Shown: positions 12,401-24,414, counted from the stretch's first letter. The stretch: 64,000 nucleotides of DNA from Glycine soja (GCF_004193775.1 NC_041009.1:44013534-44077533); one strand, 5' to 3'. The notes: generated by a model not told the origin, from the sequence alone. A program made the numbers and translations.

Positions 12401-14930
12401 ACCCAACAATGACTATCTAAAGAGATGCAAAATAAACATGATTCATGCATTAGTAATACAACCTATATATTTATAAGTGAGATATCTAGGGAGAGCAATT
12501 TTTAACCCAAAATTTGAATGATAAAATTTGTGAATGTTGAAATTTGGATGATAAATTTCGTGGAAATTTTTTTTTAAATAATAAAATCCGTAAAAATTTA
12601 AAAGTTGGTAGTAAAATTCATAAAATAATTAAATTTTAATGGTAAAATTTACAATTAAGCTTTGTTTTAAATGATAACATATATAAATATCATATAATTT
12701 TTCTTCATTAGAATATGAGATAGAAGTATCATATTTATAATTTTAATTTTTATATCAATTTTTCTTCACAAAAAATTATTATATGGTATTCTTTTTAAAG
12801 TAAAACATGTATAAATATATTATTTATATATTTTTAAATTTTTAAAAATTATAACGTATATTTCTAACTTACCCTAGGACCGGCCTTCACATGAAGCAAA
12901 TGAAGTCTTTGTTTTAGGTCCCAGTCATTTAACATTAGTATTTTGTATAATTTTTATTATTTGTTTTCACTTAGAAAATAATTACTCTGAAAATCAAAAT
13001 AAGAAATAATAATTACTCATTAATTTCATTTCAATTAGTGAAAATATCTCTTAATTGACGAAGCCTCCTCAATATTCAATTCTCACCAAAATCAGCTCAA
13101 AAGTCACTATCTATATTCTTTTAATTTTGAATCTCTTATCACTTATCTCAATCAAAATATAATTATTTTATTAAAATATTTTCTTTTTGTAAAAAAACTT
13201 ATTATTACTTTTAGACATACCTCATTTTAAAATTAGCTTTAGGCGTAAAAATATGTTAGGTTGATCCTACCTCACCCACGAAATCCACTCATTTTTAAAT
13301 CCATGTTTCAAGAGTGTTTTCCAAAATAAAGGGTAAAACTTGATTAATTTTAGTATCTGAACTTCAACTTTGATGAAGATGATCATTTTGATATTCTCCT
13401 CGGATAAGAAAATAAAACTTTACAAAGGATTTTCCAAAGGAAGATGAAGACAAAGATGCTCCCTTTACTACGCGATGATGACTTAACTATGACGCAGTTA
13501 GTAAAGTTAGTATTAAAAAGAAGTCAATTTGTTATTTTTTTTACCTAATGTTTATTTCAATTTCAAAAATACAATTTGCAGTTATTGTGTTTCTGCAACC
13601 AAATTAAGTAACATACTTACGTGTATGCATGGGGCTTAATCAATGGTCAAGGAGTTCCATGGCCTAGGGCATACTGCTCAAGGAGAGCTATCCATGTTTG
13701 TGTTTGTTCATAAATCCTCTCACTCTTTCTTACTTTAAAGATTTCCTCTTCCTTTATTTTTTTTTTCAATGCTCTTCCGTATATAAAAGTAGGCTAATTA
13801 ATTGCATTGATGCCCATAATTCACATTTTATTTAACACAAAAAAATCTTAAGTTTCAACAAATTAAATGTTGCTATCAGTGTCACAAAATGATAAAAAAA
13901 AAATTGAAATTAAAAGTCTGCATTATTTAGGTGTTTTTTCGTAGTGGTAAATAACTTGGTGCTTCCCAGATGATATAAATAATCTCAGGAATAAATGAGT
14001 TTTATGCATGTCATCTAAATTGAGCCTGGACCGTCCAATTCAACAAGCATGGATCACATTTTAGTTTAGAAAAAGATTATTAGGCGTTGGTACTATTTTA
14101 GTTCAAATGTTTAAGCTTGTACTAATATGGTACTCCATAATATTCCCACTCCACGGTGTGTCTCAAGAGTATTCAAATTTATCGATGAAAAATAAAATTA
14201 AAAAACTACTTAAAAAATTGAATCTAACCTTTGTTTGGATTTGTTTAAATGATTTTGTGCTTAAATTACTAAACCACAATACTTGTATTTTTTTTTAGTG
14301 TTTTTTTTAGGATAGTGTTTTTAGTGTTATGCATTTTATATAATGTATACCACTTGCGTTTTAATTATAGTGCTTTATAATATTTTACTTTGTTATGTAT
14401 ACCATACTTATATAATATATATTATTTTCTTTTTTAGAAGACTTACATTTGGTGTTTGGTGTAGAATGGATAAAAAAATTGGTAGATTTTTATTATAAAA
14501 TGTTTAGCAGAGTAACAAGCTTTGTAGATTGTTATTAGCAAAATAAATTATTATAATTTAATTTAAAAGATCAAACAAAAGTAAATTTTTTTAATAGAAT
14601 AAATATTTTAGTAAAAATGCAAAACTAATCGAAATCATATGATAATTGGATGATTTGGTCTCAACCAAAATGAATAGTATATCATTTTTATATTTGATTT
14701 AAATGACTTTAATTTTAATGAAAAAATCTAACCAAATTATTGCGCAAAGACCCCTAAATCCTCATGTCTCCCAAATATCTCGTGGTTCAAGTTCAAGTAC
14801 ACTATCTAACAAACGAATAGGTTGAATTTAAACCAAGATTTGAGAAATAATGTGATTCATTCAAGTAAAATCAAACACGATTCTCACTTCATCCTATAGT
14901 TTTGTTACCCATGGAACTAGAATTTATATA
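12401..14930. other. gene-poor AT-rich DNA with decayed repeats
   Basis: No gene seen. At 12500-12660 a short motif of the form GGTAAAATTcGT recurs imperfectly. Around 12880-13270 the wording (GGACCGGCC followed by AAATGAAGTCTTTG, then TTTAGGTCCC) resembles the ends of old plant transposon relics, but no boundaries can be drawn. Confidence 0.4.
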
Positions 14931-16480
14931 TGTTGGGATAAATATGTATACTAAAGATACAATTCATGGTACTATCAATTTTAGAAAAAAAATATTCTTT
15001 ATTTTATTATCATATTTATTATTTTATTAAATTATTAATTTGACACGTCCTAAAACTAAAGGTTTGTTATCATGATAGAGATTATGACAATAAGACATAA
15101 GTCTTTTATAATTTTAATCTATATTGTTCTTGATCATATGATTATTGTAAACAAAACATTAATCATCTGGATAGATTAATATATATGTAATGATCATTAT
15201 TGGATAACGATTAATAGATCTCATTTATCAAATTACATATATATAGATGTTGTATATGTAAAGATCATCATTAACTTACATAATTAGAAATTCATAATAG
15301 TTAATATTACCTTGATATGTCAATGAGAAATTCTCAAAAAGAAATACAACCGTTTTGTTTGACCTAAGATTACTAGAGTAATTAACAAATTATTTGTTAT
15401 ATTTTAATTTCGGACACTTAATACCTTAGGACACTTAATAATAGTTAATATTACCTTGATATGTCAATGAATATTGGATATGATCAAATATTTATAGAAT
15501 TAATAATTAATCAAGAAAGAATTCATCAACTCTAGATCATAAGTAATAAGTTAAGTGTGAGCTCCGTGATAGAATTAAGACCTTGACAAGTCATTCATAA
15601 GATGTGTTAATTTATTAAAGCTTGACAATAACACTACACTCTAGAGTTAACCTTGAGGTATAAATGATGGAAGAAAATATTACACTATTCTTCTTGGTTG
15701 GTTTGTTCTCGAAAGTAAAAAATGTTATTTCATGTTATGCGGACGGACGGACACTCAGTAGTGTTGTGTTGTTAGATGACTATCTTGATTACTAAATTAA
15801 TTAGCATTGAATTACTACGAATTTAGTATGAAACCTACCGGATCACACACATACCAGTGTTCTAATCTTTACAAAAGAAAATAATTTATTTGATAATTAA
15901 ATTAGAGAATTTAATTTAATCAAATAAATATTTTAGTGAAATATTATTATTTGTTTGCTACCACCAATAATATAATTAATATATAAAGGAATTATTATTT
16001 CATAAATGTGAGAGTTGTTACAAGGGTAATATTCTATTGCTACCTCCTATTATTATGGATGTGAGTGTGATTAATTGTGGATTAGATCTGTCTCATCTCC
16101 AAGGAACTCCTTACACTAAAATACATGAGGCAATGTTTATGTTTATAAATAAAAGATTCAAATTATTTTAAATTATTTATTTTTTTATAGAAAAGTTCAA
16201 ATCCTTGTTTCTTTGACATTATAAATATAAATAGAAACATCTAGTTACCTGACACAAAATACATAATCAGAAAAGTTAACACCTAATTTTACAAGTAGGA
16301 GGAAAGAGGACCTGCTCTTTAAGATTTCATTCATTAAAGAGTTAATAACAAATATTGGTCTCTTGGTGGTGGATACACACAAAGAGGAGTCTTCCAACCC
16401 TTGTAGGAAAGATTTGTTGCTTCAAGAACACGCCTTCCCCCTCTCTTTCCTTATTAGTATATACAAGGTATAAAATAGTT
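14931..16480. mobile_element. possible solo LTR or retrotransposon relic
   Basis: The segment begins TGTTGGGATAAATATG, an LTR-like opening, and has the mixed composition of a non-coding LTR. It holds a local duplication: a roughly 35-base phrase containing ATAGTTAATATTACCTTG occurs near 15297 and again near 15440. No coding domain, primer-binding site or clear target duplication is visible, so the class and the right-hand end are uncertain. Confidence 0.25.
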
Positions 16481-16499
16481 TTATATCATCATCTAATTA

Positions 16500-17115
16500 T
16501 TTATTTATGTATGATAAGTTCGTTAACTTTCATAATAATTAGTTTGAAAGTAATATCAATAATCATTTATAATTAATTTACTGTGTAAAACTATTCTACT
16601 GTGACCATTAAAAGAAAATGAGTTTTTTTTTAACAAAAATTAAAAATATAAGTGATAAAGTTATGAAAATAAAACTTAAATAATAAAAAATTAAATAAAT
16701 CATATTTAGTAATTTTTCATGTTTTCACACGTTAATGTAATGTCATTGAGATGATATTAACGTGGTAATGTTCCCCGAGAGATTAGAAGGACAAAAAACT
16801 TGTATAAACTGATATAGGTATTTTTATTGCTTGTTTCATTTCTCGTTAACTTCTATAATAATTAGTTTAAAAGTAATATCAATAATTATTTATAATTAAT
16901 TTATGATATAAAATTATTTTATTATCATAACTATTAAAATATAAGTTATTTGGTATAAAAGAAAATAATTTTTTAAACAAAAATAAAAAATATGTGATAA
17001 AGTTATCAAAATAAATCTTGAATAGTAAAAATTAGATGAACCATATTTAATAATTTTTCATGTTTTGACATATTAATGTGTGGTTAAGATAACATTAATG
17101 TGATAAAGTTCCTAG
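16500..17115. repeat. two diverged direct repeats, spacing about 323 bp
   Basis: The block 16500-16770 recurs at 16840-17115. Both contain, in order, a GTTAACTT...ATAATTAGTTT phrase, AGTAATATCAATAAT, GTGATAAAGTTAT and AATTTTTCATGTTTT. Divergence is moderate, with indels. Confidence 0.75.
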
Positions 17116-17125
17116 GATGCTAATT

Positions 17126-18890
17126 CCTGAGTGTACACAAAAAACATAAAACATGGTGTTAATCTCTTTATCAAATACAATATTTTTCTTTTATCTTTCT
17201 CCTACTTTTTTATGCTACTATTGCTGTTTTTATGTCCTATTCTTGTACTTCTTTTTCATGCAATGTCTTCCTTGGAAATCTTCACACTAATGTAAGGGTG
17301 ATTCTTTTGTTGTGAGTCTCTAATTAGGTAACTTCCATTTCACACTAATATCATGGTTCCGAAAGGTTTTTTCACTTGTTTATGTTGAGATAAAAAAAAT
17401 GTTGTTTTTTATGATGAAAAAATATTATTAAATACTTCATGTCATTTAAAAAATAAGTTTTTCATGGAAAATGAAATGCTGTTAATATATATTTTTTTAA
17501 TAATGGATTTAATTTTTTTCGTATAATAGGAGAGATTATATTTGTGAATGAAGTGCAAAAAAAATTGCAAAAATTACGAGATTTAACTAAAATAAAGGAC
17601 TAAAGGTAAAGAGTATAAATGAAATAGGAGAGAGACATTAATCACTAAGGGTAGTGAGAAAAATATAAATAAAAATTAATAATTCAAATAAATAATTATC
17701 TACTATGTTTCACAAAAGTAAATAAAAGTTATTTGGTAGCTAATATACATTAGAAATTAATGTAATTCATTATAAGTTTTAAATGACAGATTGCCTCATC
17801 ATCATATTTTAATTTAGTTGGTAGATAGAAAAATATTTAACGACTAAATATATTTAAAAAGGTTGTTTGAATTATAAATCAAATTGTACGAATGTCACAG
17901 ATGTTTTAATATCAAAATTTTATACATAATATGAATTAGTACGCACAATTATAAATCATTAATTAAATTATGCATAATATGAATTGATGTAAAAAAGTAT
18001 AATTTTGGTATAAAAAAATATTTTTTTGTCATAATTTTATTAAAATTCTAAATTAAATAGTGTATAATACTAATTGATATAAAAAAGATATATTTTGTCA
18101 AAATGGATTGTTTGGGGCTAAAGGGAAGGAACATTTGTTTGAACTCTTTTGCACAATCTAACTAATAAAAGAAGAGTAAGATATTTATTTTGACACTGAA
18201 AATGAGTGGTAACAAATTGATTTTAAAAATATAAAAATTTAATTTAGTTCTTGCGTAAAAAAAATATCAAATTAATTTTATGGATAATTTAATAATAAAT
18301 TAATCCCTAATTTTATAATTTAATAGCAGATCAATCTTTAAAAATTATTATTATTAAATTAGGTCCTGAACGTTATTAGTTAATAATAAAAAAGTTTATC
18401 AATTTGTCATAGTTTTTACAAGATTAAATTTGATCTTTCCATTTTAAGTGGCCAATTTGTCATTGGCTCTAATTTTTAGGGATCAAAACTTACCTATAAA
18501 AGAATGACTGTTGCTTCCCAAGTTACGTCCTACACTCTTTCAAGAATATCTTTTGACCTAATTGGTCATTCCGAAAATCAAAAGGGAGAACAATATTTTC
18601 ATCAGCCAGCCCAAGTGCGAAAAACCAATCTGATTATACAGTTGCTCAAATAGAAAGAGACTTAAACTAGGAATACACAGTTAAAATCTAGAAACAGAGG
18701 CTGACACGGGCCAAATCACATAAACTAAACCTTAAAAAATAAAGCCAAAGAAATCTCCGGTTTAAAATAGTTAGGTGCCAAACAAACGATAAACATAACC
18801 AACACACAAAAAGGAATCATTACTTCATATGACCAAGCAAACGTAAAAACAAAATTTTAAAAAGGCCTTTAACTTTAGGACTTACATAGG
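17126..18890. other. intergenic, AT-rich
   Basis: No gene seen. A 40-base phrase near 18115-18160 resembles, in the same orientation, the sequence near 32475-32510, suggesting that a small fragment of the same unknown sequence occurs twice. Confidence 0.4.
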
Positions 18891-18893
18891 AAA

Positions 18894-19049
18894 GGGCCGC
18901 GCAAAACGCAGGCCCACACTCACAAATTATGATGTAGGCTCTGCCACTTGGGCAGGCCTTAGAACAGCACCCTTCCAAAGTGCAATGAAAGTCACTGCTC
19001 TAGGCCATGGATCTTCTTGATCATCCATTGACCCCATCCAGGTATGTAA
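18894..19049 (-). ncRNA. divergent U1 snRNA (U1-1), altered 5' arm
   Basis: This is a U1 spliceosomal RNA homologue of about 156 nt. Stem-loop I, the U1A loop AUUGCAC, stem-loop III, the Sm site AAUUUGUG and a terminal hairpin are all present. Compared with the copies at 24.2 and 30.0 kb, nucleotide 5 of the splice-site-pairing arm is A instead of U and nucleotide 1 is U instead of A. Stem II has two double changes that keep pairing (G-C to A-U, A-U to C-G), and stem IV is shorter on both arms but still pairs. The copy keeps a perfect USE and TATA. It could be a working variant U1 or an early pseudogene; the paired changes favour the former. Confidence 0.88.
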
Positions 19050-19072
19050 TTTTAAATATTCTTTTATGCATC

Positions 19073-19124
19073 TATTTATAGCCCATCCTCCAAGTTATAT
19101 TTCCTAGTTTTTCCGATGTGGGAC
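19073..19124 (-). promoter_or_regulatory. U1-1 snRNA promoter (TATA + USE)
   Basis: On the minus strand a TATAAATA box (19073-19080) lies about 25-31 bases upstream of the RNA start, and GTCCCACATCG (19114-19124) is a perfect plant upstream sequence element (RTCCCACATCG). The 33-base gap between them is the spacing used by RNA polymerase II-transcribed plant snRNA genes. Confidence 0.9.
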
Positions 19125-19254
19125 ACATTTAATAAGGCTTACGCGAGTAGCTTCAAGTGGATTTTTTTTCCTTCAAAAATACAAAAAAACACAACAAAAA
19201 CAGAGGTTAATAGTTTTAAGGCTATGATTGAAGGAAATATAAACCAGAGGTTAA

Positions 19255-19660
19255 ATGCTTCTTCCGAACTTGAATAATCATCAGCTAGACATGCTGAAAC
19301 TGGTCATGGAAGCATAATTGAAAACGTTCACTTGCTCTTGTATCTTGTTAGTCTGTAATGGTTTAGTGTCTGTGTTTGTTTGTGTTTTGGACCCCTCAAA
19401 CGGATGTTAAAAGCAAAGCTAGAAATCCTTGCTTCTCACAAAACACTGCTACCTTGGAACGTGCGCCAACTGAATGCAACGCGTACACAAACATAGCCTT
19501 AATGATACATATTTTGTGTATTCTTTTTGTGATTTGTATTGTACCTTAAAAGACAAAAGTTGTATGAAAAACATTAAGAATGAAGCTATTTCTCTAGCTT
19601 TTATATCTTGTATGTCAGCTGTGAGTTACTTCACCTGTGTCCACTGGCTCTGATAATGAT
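19255..19660. repeat. diverged copy of the U1 upstream module
   Basis: This stretch shares ordered phrases (AACTTGAATaATCATCA, GATTTGTATTGTACCTT, GAGTTActTCACCTG) with 20.04-20.37, 20.38-20.76, 24.48-24.90 and 30.24-30.65 kb. It lies directly upstream of a U1 gene, as the copies at 24.5 and 30.2 kb do. Confidence 0.65.
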
Positions 19661-20035
19661 TGAATGAGCGAGTTTTTTGAAAATTATTAAACTTTACAGA
19701 GTTTAAATCTGCAATTACAAGAACCCTTGTAATACATGAAAGATTGTTCATATACTGTACATCAGAAAGAAAGAAAAAGTGTCTAGCCTGAGAACCTTAA
19801 AATGAATCTAAAAGATTAAATGAAACTCATTTCAATCCTAGAAGGCAAGAAGAGTAAAGTCTAACAACATTTCAATCCCTAATTCACTGTCAAGAGGATA
19901 ATGCTGCTCAACTAGAAAAAATTTATTTTGATATGAAATATGATATCAAACATCAACATAAATAATGAAACTTATATACACAACTAAAAATCTTTAAAGT
20001 AGGAAAAGGAAGGGATCGCAAGGACCCAGTTTGTG

Positions 20036-20370
20036 AGTGCTTCTTCAAAACTTGAATCATCATCAATAAATGTGTTGAAGGTGGTTGCAGAAAGAGAGTT
20101 GAAAACAAAGTGCTTCAGGGGATGATTTTTTTTTTATACATATATTCTGGGTATCCTTTTGTAATTTGTATTGATAAAAACCAAACATACAAAAACATAT
20201 AGTAAGCCTTCTTGGTCGAACAACGTTATTTGTAAGTTTTATTACATTCATTTTAGCATCATGACCAAACCAAAATGAAGAAGCAACAAGTAGCAATTAA
20301 AGCATAGTTAAGAAATATTGTATTTCACTATTTTTTTTTCATAAGTCAGAAATGAGTTATTTCACCTATG
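20036..20370. repeat. orphan U1 upstream module (copy 2)
   Basis: Contains AACTTGAATCATCATCA, a GTTGCAGAAA phrase, CATTTTAGCATC, an AAATGAAGAAGCAACAAGTA phrase and GAGTTATTTCACCT in the same order as the U1-3 upstream flank. No U1 gene remains beside it; just to its left a short G-run/C-run hairpin (about 20010-20030) might be a U1 3' relic. Confidence 0.6.
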
Positions 20371-20379
20371 AACACACTT

Positions 20380-20770
20380 TTAAAACAGGAATTCAAGAAT
20401 AGTTATTGCAGGGTATGCTGAATGAATTTCAATCCCTTTAACGATGAGTTATTTTAATGGTACAAATCACACAGCTAGTGATGTTATTCTTTCAAATTTC
20501 CGTATACTTTATAATTTACACCATTTAAAAACAAAGATAATACAGAGTTAAGTTATATGTAGGTTTTTCCAGATTCATTTTAGCATCTTAAATCTGTTGC
20601 GAGACCAAATCAAAATGAAGCAGCAACAAGTAGCAAATAAAGCATCATTAAGAAAGATGCTATTTCACTTGCTTTTAATTTTTGCAAGCCAATGATGAGT
20701 TATTTCACTGGCAGTCAAAACATGGATTTAAGAACTATTACTTCAACCTATTTATTGATGAGTTTCAAAC
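20380..20770. repeat. orphan U1 upstream module (copy 3)
   Basis: Shares TTTTAATGGTACAAatcACA, TTCATTTTAGCATCT, AAATGAAGCAGCAACAAGTA and GAGTTATTTCACTGGCAGT in order with the flank of U1-3. No adjacent RNA gene is left. It is a further unit of an old tandem array. Confidence 0.6.
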
Positions 20771-21195
20771 CCTTTTAATAAAGCAAGAAAAGTAGGTTTT
20801 AACTCTAACTCCACGGGCAAAAAAACTATAAGCACGGGGCTCTGATATGTGATTTAATTAGAATGAATAACACAAAACACATAACACATTGGATTAATTT
20901 CACAGCCAGTTTATTTTCCCAGTGAATAAACAACTTCTTCTACTCTTATGGTGTTATTCAAACAAACTACTACAAACTAAGAAAACAAGTTTAGCACCCT
21001 GAAAGGCAGTGTCTTCAATTATAGGCAAAATACCACTGCATGCTTCACGCTTAACAGTACACATGTTAGAGTTCTTTCATCTTACTGTATTTACATTTAA
21101 TATCATTTGGTCTCAATCACTAAGTATCAATTTCAAGATAATAAGAGTCCTCTCTTATAATCTCATACTCACTAAGCACTTAAATTAAAATTGAA

Positions 21196-21292
21196 GGGGC
21201 CTGCACAAACACAGGCCTCGAAGTGCATTGTAAGGTACTTCCCTAGGTCATGGAACTTCGTGATCAAGCATTGATCCCGTACAGGTAAGTAT
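21196..21292 (-). pseudogene. internally deleted U1 snRNA (U1-2)
   Basis: The 5' end is intact: AUACUUACCUG, the arm that pairs with 5' splice sites, followed by a recognisable stem-loop I and the first half of stem-loop II with the AUUGCAC loop. Then about 60 nt are missing (second half of stem II, stem III and the Sm site), and the sequence jumps to a terminal hairpin GGCCUG...CAGGCC. A product of about 97 nt would lack a proper Sm site and would not assemble normally. Its promoter is intact, so it may still be transcribed. Confidence 0.85.
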
Positions 21293-21315
21293 GCCAAAAT
21301 ACATTGCACATCCAC

Positions 21316-21367
21316 TTTTTTATGTCATCCTCCCTGGCTACTCTGACAAATCATTTCGATGTGGGAT
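21316..21367 (-). promoter_or_regulatory. U1-2 promoter (perfect USE, weak TATA)
   Basis: ATCCCACATCG (21357-21367, minus strand) matches the plant snRNA USE exactly. The TATA position holds CATAAAAA (21317-21324), a weaker box, at the correct distance from both the USE and the RNA start. Confidence 0.82.
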
Positions 21368-22233
21368 TTATTGAGCAGAGTGCTTCAAAAGTTACAGTAA
21401 AATGGTCTCCAATTGCTGTGTGCTTCGTCTAAACAGCTGCAAGAATAACCCTGTCATGACTAGTAAAGTTTTGTGTAATATGTATTCAACTTAACATGTC
21501 TTGTATTGACACAAGAAATTAAAGCAGAGTCCAGTTATATCCCATGAGTCTACCATATGGGAGACAAAGTTTGAAGCGGGAATTTTAGGACATAATGAAA
21601 TCCACACTCATAATAGCAAAAGGAGGCAAAATTAACACTACATAACATAAAGCCAATTAAATACTACAGAAAATTATGCAGATTCCAACGGTGAATCTTA
21701 GTAATCTTTGAGCAATGTGCTGAACCTGGTTGCAGAAACATTCAAAAAGGGATGATTCTTAGTTAGGGTGTTTTTGCATCTTGTTTGGTTTTTAGTGATA
21801 CAAATTACATAGTTCCTTGTCTAGTAAATGCTACGTAGGTCTGAATTACTGCATACTGGTTTACTAGGTAACCACAATGTTACCTAAAATCTATTAAACC
21901 ATAAATAAGGATACCCAAATCAAAGAAGATATATAAAAAGTAATATCTTGTCTAAATTCCATGAAAAACATTTTAGAAAAGAGATGACGCTTTTTAGAAT
22001 GATCAACCATGTGTTTAGAAGTGAAAATCTTGAACAAAAAAGTGGAAATCTTGTAACATTAAAAATTGTGTTCTGAGATAAGTGAAAAGCTAAGAGGAAT
22101 GTGTGGGCATCAAGGCTTGTAATTTTGGTTAAATAGCTAAAAGAAAAGGTCCCCCAACATCCTACATCCTCTCCTCCAGCACCATGAGAATTCTATGGTT
22201 TTTTCCCTTTGGCTTCACCTCTTTTGTAAATAA

Positions 22234-22247
22234 TTGAACTATCTTTG
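22234..22247 (-). terminator. U2-A 3' box
   Basis: On the minus strand CAAAGATAGTTCAA fits the plant snRNA 3'-end signal CA(N)3-10AGTNNAA exactly and sits immediately after the end of the U2 RNA. Confidence 0.85.
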
Positions 22248-22443
22248 GGTGGGATGTGCCAGGCCCTTGCAGTAGTGCAAAACAAGAGCGACACTTGAGA
22301 GCCTCAGTAGCAAGCTACCGTAATAGACCCTCCCCTCAAAAAATAAATTTAATATCGTGTGAACCAATGGTCCACATATCAGATATTAAACTGATAAGAA
22401 CAGATACTACACTTGATCTTAGCCAAAAGGCCGAGAAAGGTAT
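22247..22443 (-). ncRNA. U2 snRNA (U2-A)
   Basis: Full-length plant U2 spliceosomal RNA, about 197 nt. It starts AUACCUUUCUCGGCC, carries the GUAGUA branch-point-pairing sequence (about nt 33-38), has an Sm site AUUUUUUG after stem IIb, and ends in the large 3' stem-loops. It differs from U2-B at one base: here stem IIb has a G-U wobble where U2-B has A-U. U2 pairs with the intron branch site in the nuclear spliceosome. Promoter and 3' box are present, so it looks functional. Confidence 0.97.
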
Positions 22444-22467
22444 GCTTTGTACATTGTAGGTATTCAA

Positions 22468-22519
22468 ATTTTATACTGGGAGCTTCAGCTGCCTGACAAA
22501 GTTCTGACAAATGTGGGAC
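22468..22519 (-). promoter_or_regulatory. U2-A promoter (TATA + variant USE)
   Basis: TATAAAAT (22468-22475, minus strand) lies about 25-32 bases upstream of the RNA start. GTCCCACATTT (22509-22519) matches the USE except for its last two bases. The 33-base spacing fits RNA polymerase II snRNA genes. Confidence 0.85.
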
Positions 22520-24180
22520 TAATTCATCCCAACATCCTAGCCAAGAGCAACATGGTTAAAAATTTAGATCAGCAACATAAAAGTTCAAACCTGAGACTAA
22601 TAAAAGTTCAAACACATTATAATCTTCCCGTTGATATTTTACTTGGATATGTTACTATTACCTACTATGTTGATTCTTCAGACTTTGCTAATCATCATGG
22701 ATTATTAGAACTGATAGGACTGATTCCTGCATGGAAGAGGGTTATTTAAAATTCTACTAATAGAAGAACAAGATCTCTTGTATGTATTTCTTAGTGTTCA
22801 GATATGAATTTTTACACAGGTTGTGAATTAAAATTCATGCTAGTTATTTCTGAACAATCTCAGTCCCGGCACCTGAGCCCATCTTGTTGCTAAATAACAC
22901 TAACGTTGACGAAAGAAAAGACAATGAAAACAACACAATTTTCTCAGTTTTCATTGCCTATTAGAAGGAAGAAAAAAAATCTGAGTTTTCAAAAGTTATG
23001 GATATATATTGACCCTCGTGCATGGGTCCATAGAAAAATTTAAAGGTGGTGTCAACTTCATAATGAGAGTTTTGCTGGATGTTTTGATTCCTTTTATTTT
23101 CAAATTTAAAGAAAAGTAGATTTTGCAAGAAAGTGTCGTATCGCAGGGTAGGGCAATTCATCTACTTGTTGGCATCCAGCAAAATCGGCTAAAGCTAGAG
23201 TGTTACTTTTGGGACTGATATTTGTGTCTATGTTTGTAACAACAAAAAGTTGGAATTTATATTGTTAGTCACTGTTTCTCTCATTTGTATATGCACATCC
23301 ATTTCATGCTGTTTATCCTATTTTCTTTGGTTTTTGTCTTGAGTTTATATTTGGCAACAACTTCCCTATCTTGCTGTCAATATCAGGCTTGCTTACCTAG
23401 AACGATGGGACCTTGCTGGGTCAATATATTCATGTTCACTTGCTTCCATGTGTTGGAATCCAGAGAGAACAGAAAAATTTTCGTCTATGTTTAATTTCAT
23501 CTACAACTTCCATACAAATCATACCAAGGAAAAGGGTACCTTTTCCATCCCAAAGATAAGGAAGTAAGGAACCAACAAAAATAGAAAAAAGGCCATACTG
23601 AAGAAAGACAAAAGAAACCCAGCATTTCTTAAATTGTGAGACAAGTAATAATATGTAATACTAGTATAGTAGTGGCCATGGGATGCACGATTATTTCATT
23701 ATATTTTAATTATGTTTATTACATACATTTTTTAAGACTTGTGAAATATAAAATTATTTTATAGCAGTGTGTAACATTTTTTTTCTCATTAAATAATACA
23801 CACTTCAATTATTATTGATTCTTTAATCCTAATTTATATCAATGCCTGTGACAATTGATTTTCCTATTTCTAATTATTTACTTTTCATATAAATTAATTT
23901 ATATTGGTTGATATCTTTTATTTATTCAGTCACCTTCCTCACAATATTCCGACCTATCATTATTATTATTTAAATTTTTGCACATTTGATTGTTTCTTCA
24001 AATTACTACAATCTACTTTAACATAGACACAGAATCAATAACAAAAAACTAGCACACTAAGTTAGTTGAAGAGGTCAGCTCAGCTTTTCATGAAGCCTAC
24101 CGCCACTTTGCCAGAGTAAATACAACAATTAAAATTTCAGAAAAATAAAGATAAAAACAAAACTTTAAGTTGCATTGATA

Positions 24181-24339
24181 GGGAGCCGCGCGAACGCAGG
24201 CTCCCCCTACCACAAATTATGACGTAGGCTCTGCCACTTGGGCAGACCTTAGGAAAGCACCCCTCCAAAGTGCAATGGAAGTCACTTCCCTAGGCCATAG
24301 ACCTTCTTGATCATCCATTGACCCCGTCCAGGTAAGTAT
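24181..24339 (-). ncRNA. U1 snRNA (U1-3)
   Basis: Complete U1 spliceosomal RNA of 159 nt. It has AUACUUACCUG at the 5' end (pairs with 5' splice sites), stem-loop I with a GAUCAAGAAGG loop (U1-70K side), stem-loop II with AUUGCAC (U1A), stem-loop III, Sm site AAUUUGUG, and a terminal stem-loop with a UUCG tetraloop. The promoter has TATA and USE. This is the reference copy used here for comparison; it looks functional. Confidence 0.97.
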
Positions 24340-24362
24340 GTTACTCAATGCCATACACTTCA

Positions 24363-24414
24363 CTTTTATAACTCGTGCGTCAGACCACTCTGACTCATCT
24401 TTTCGATGTGGGGC
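24363..24414 (-). promoter_or_regulatory. U1-3 promoter (TATA + USE)
   Basis: TTATAAAAG (24363-24371, minus strand) and GCCCCACATCG (24404-24414, one mismatch to the USE) are separated by 32 bases, the polymerase II snRNA arrangement. Confidence 0.9.

Noticed and set aside
22256..22459. 67-codon open frame (and its twin at 28814-29017)
   Set aside because: It lies antisense over the U2 snRNA body. Its identity between the two copies follows from U2 conservation, not from coding.
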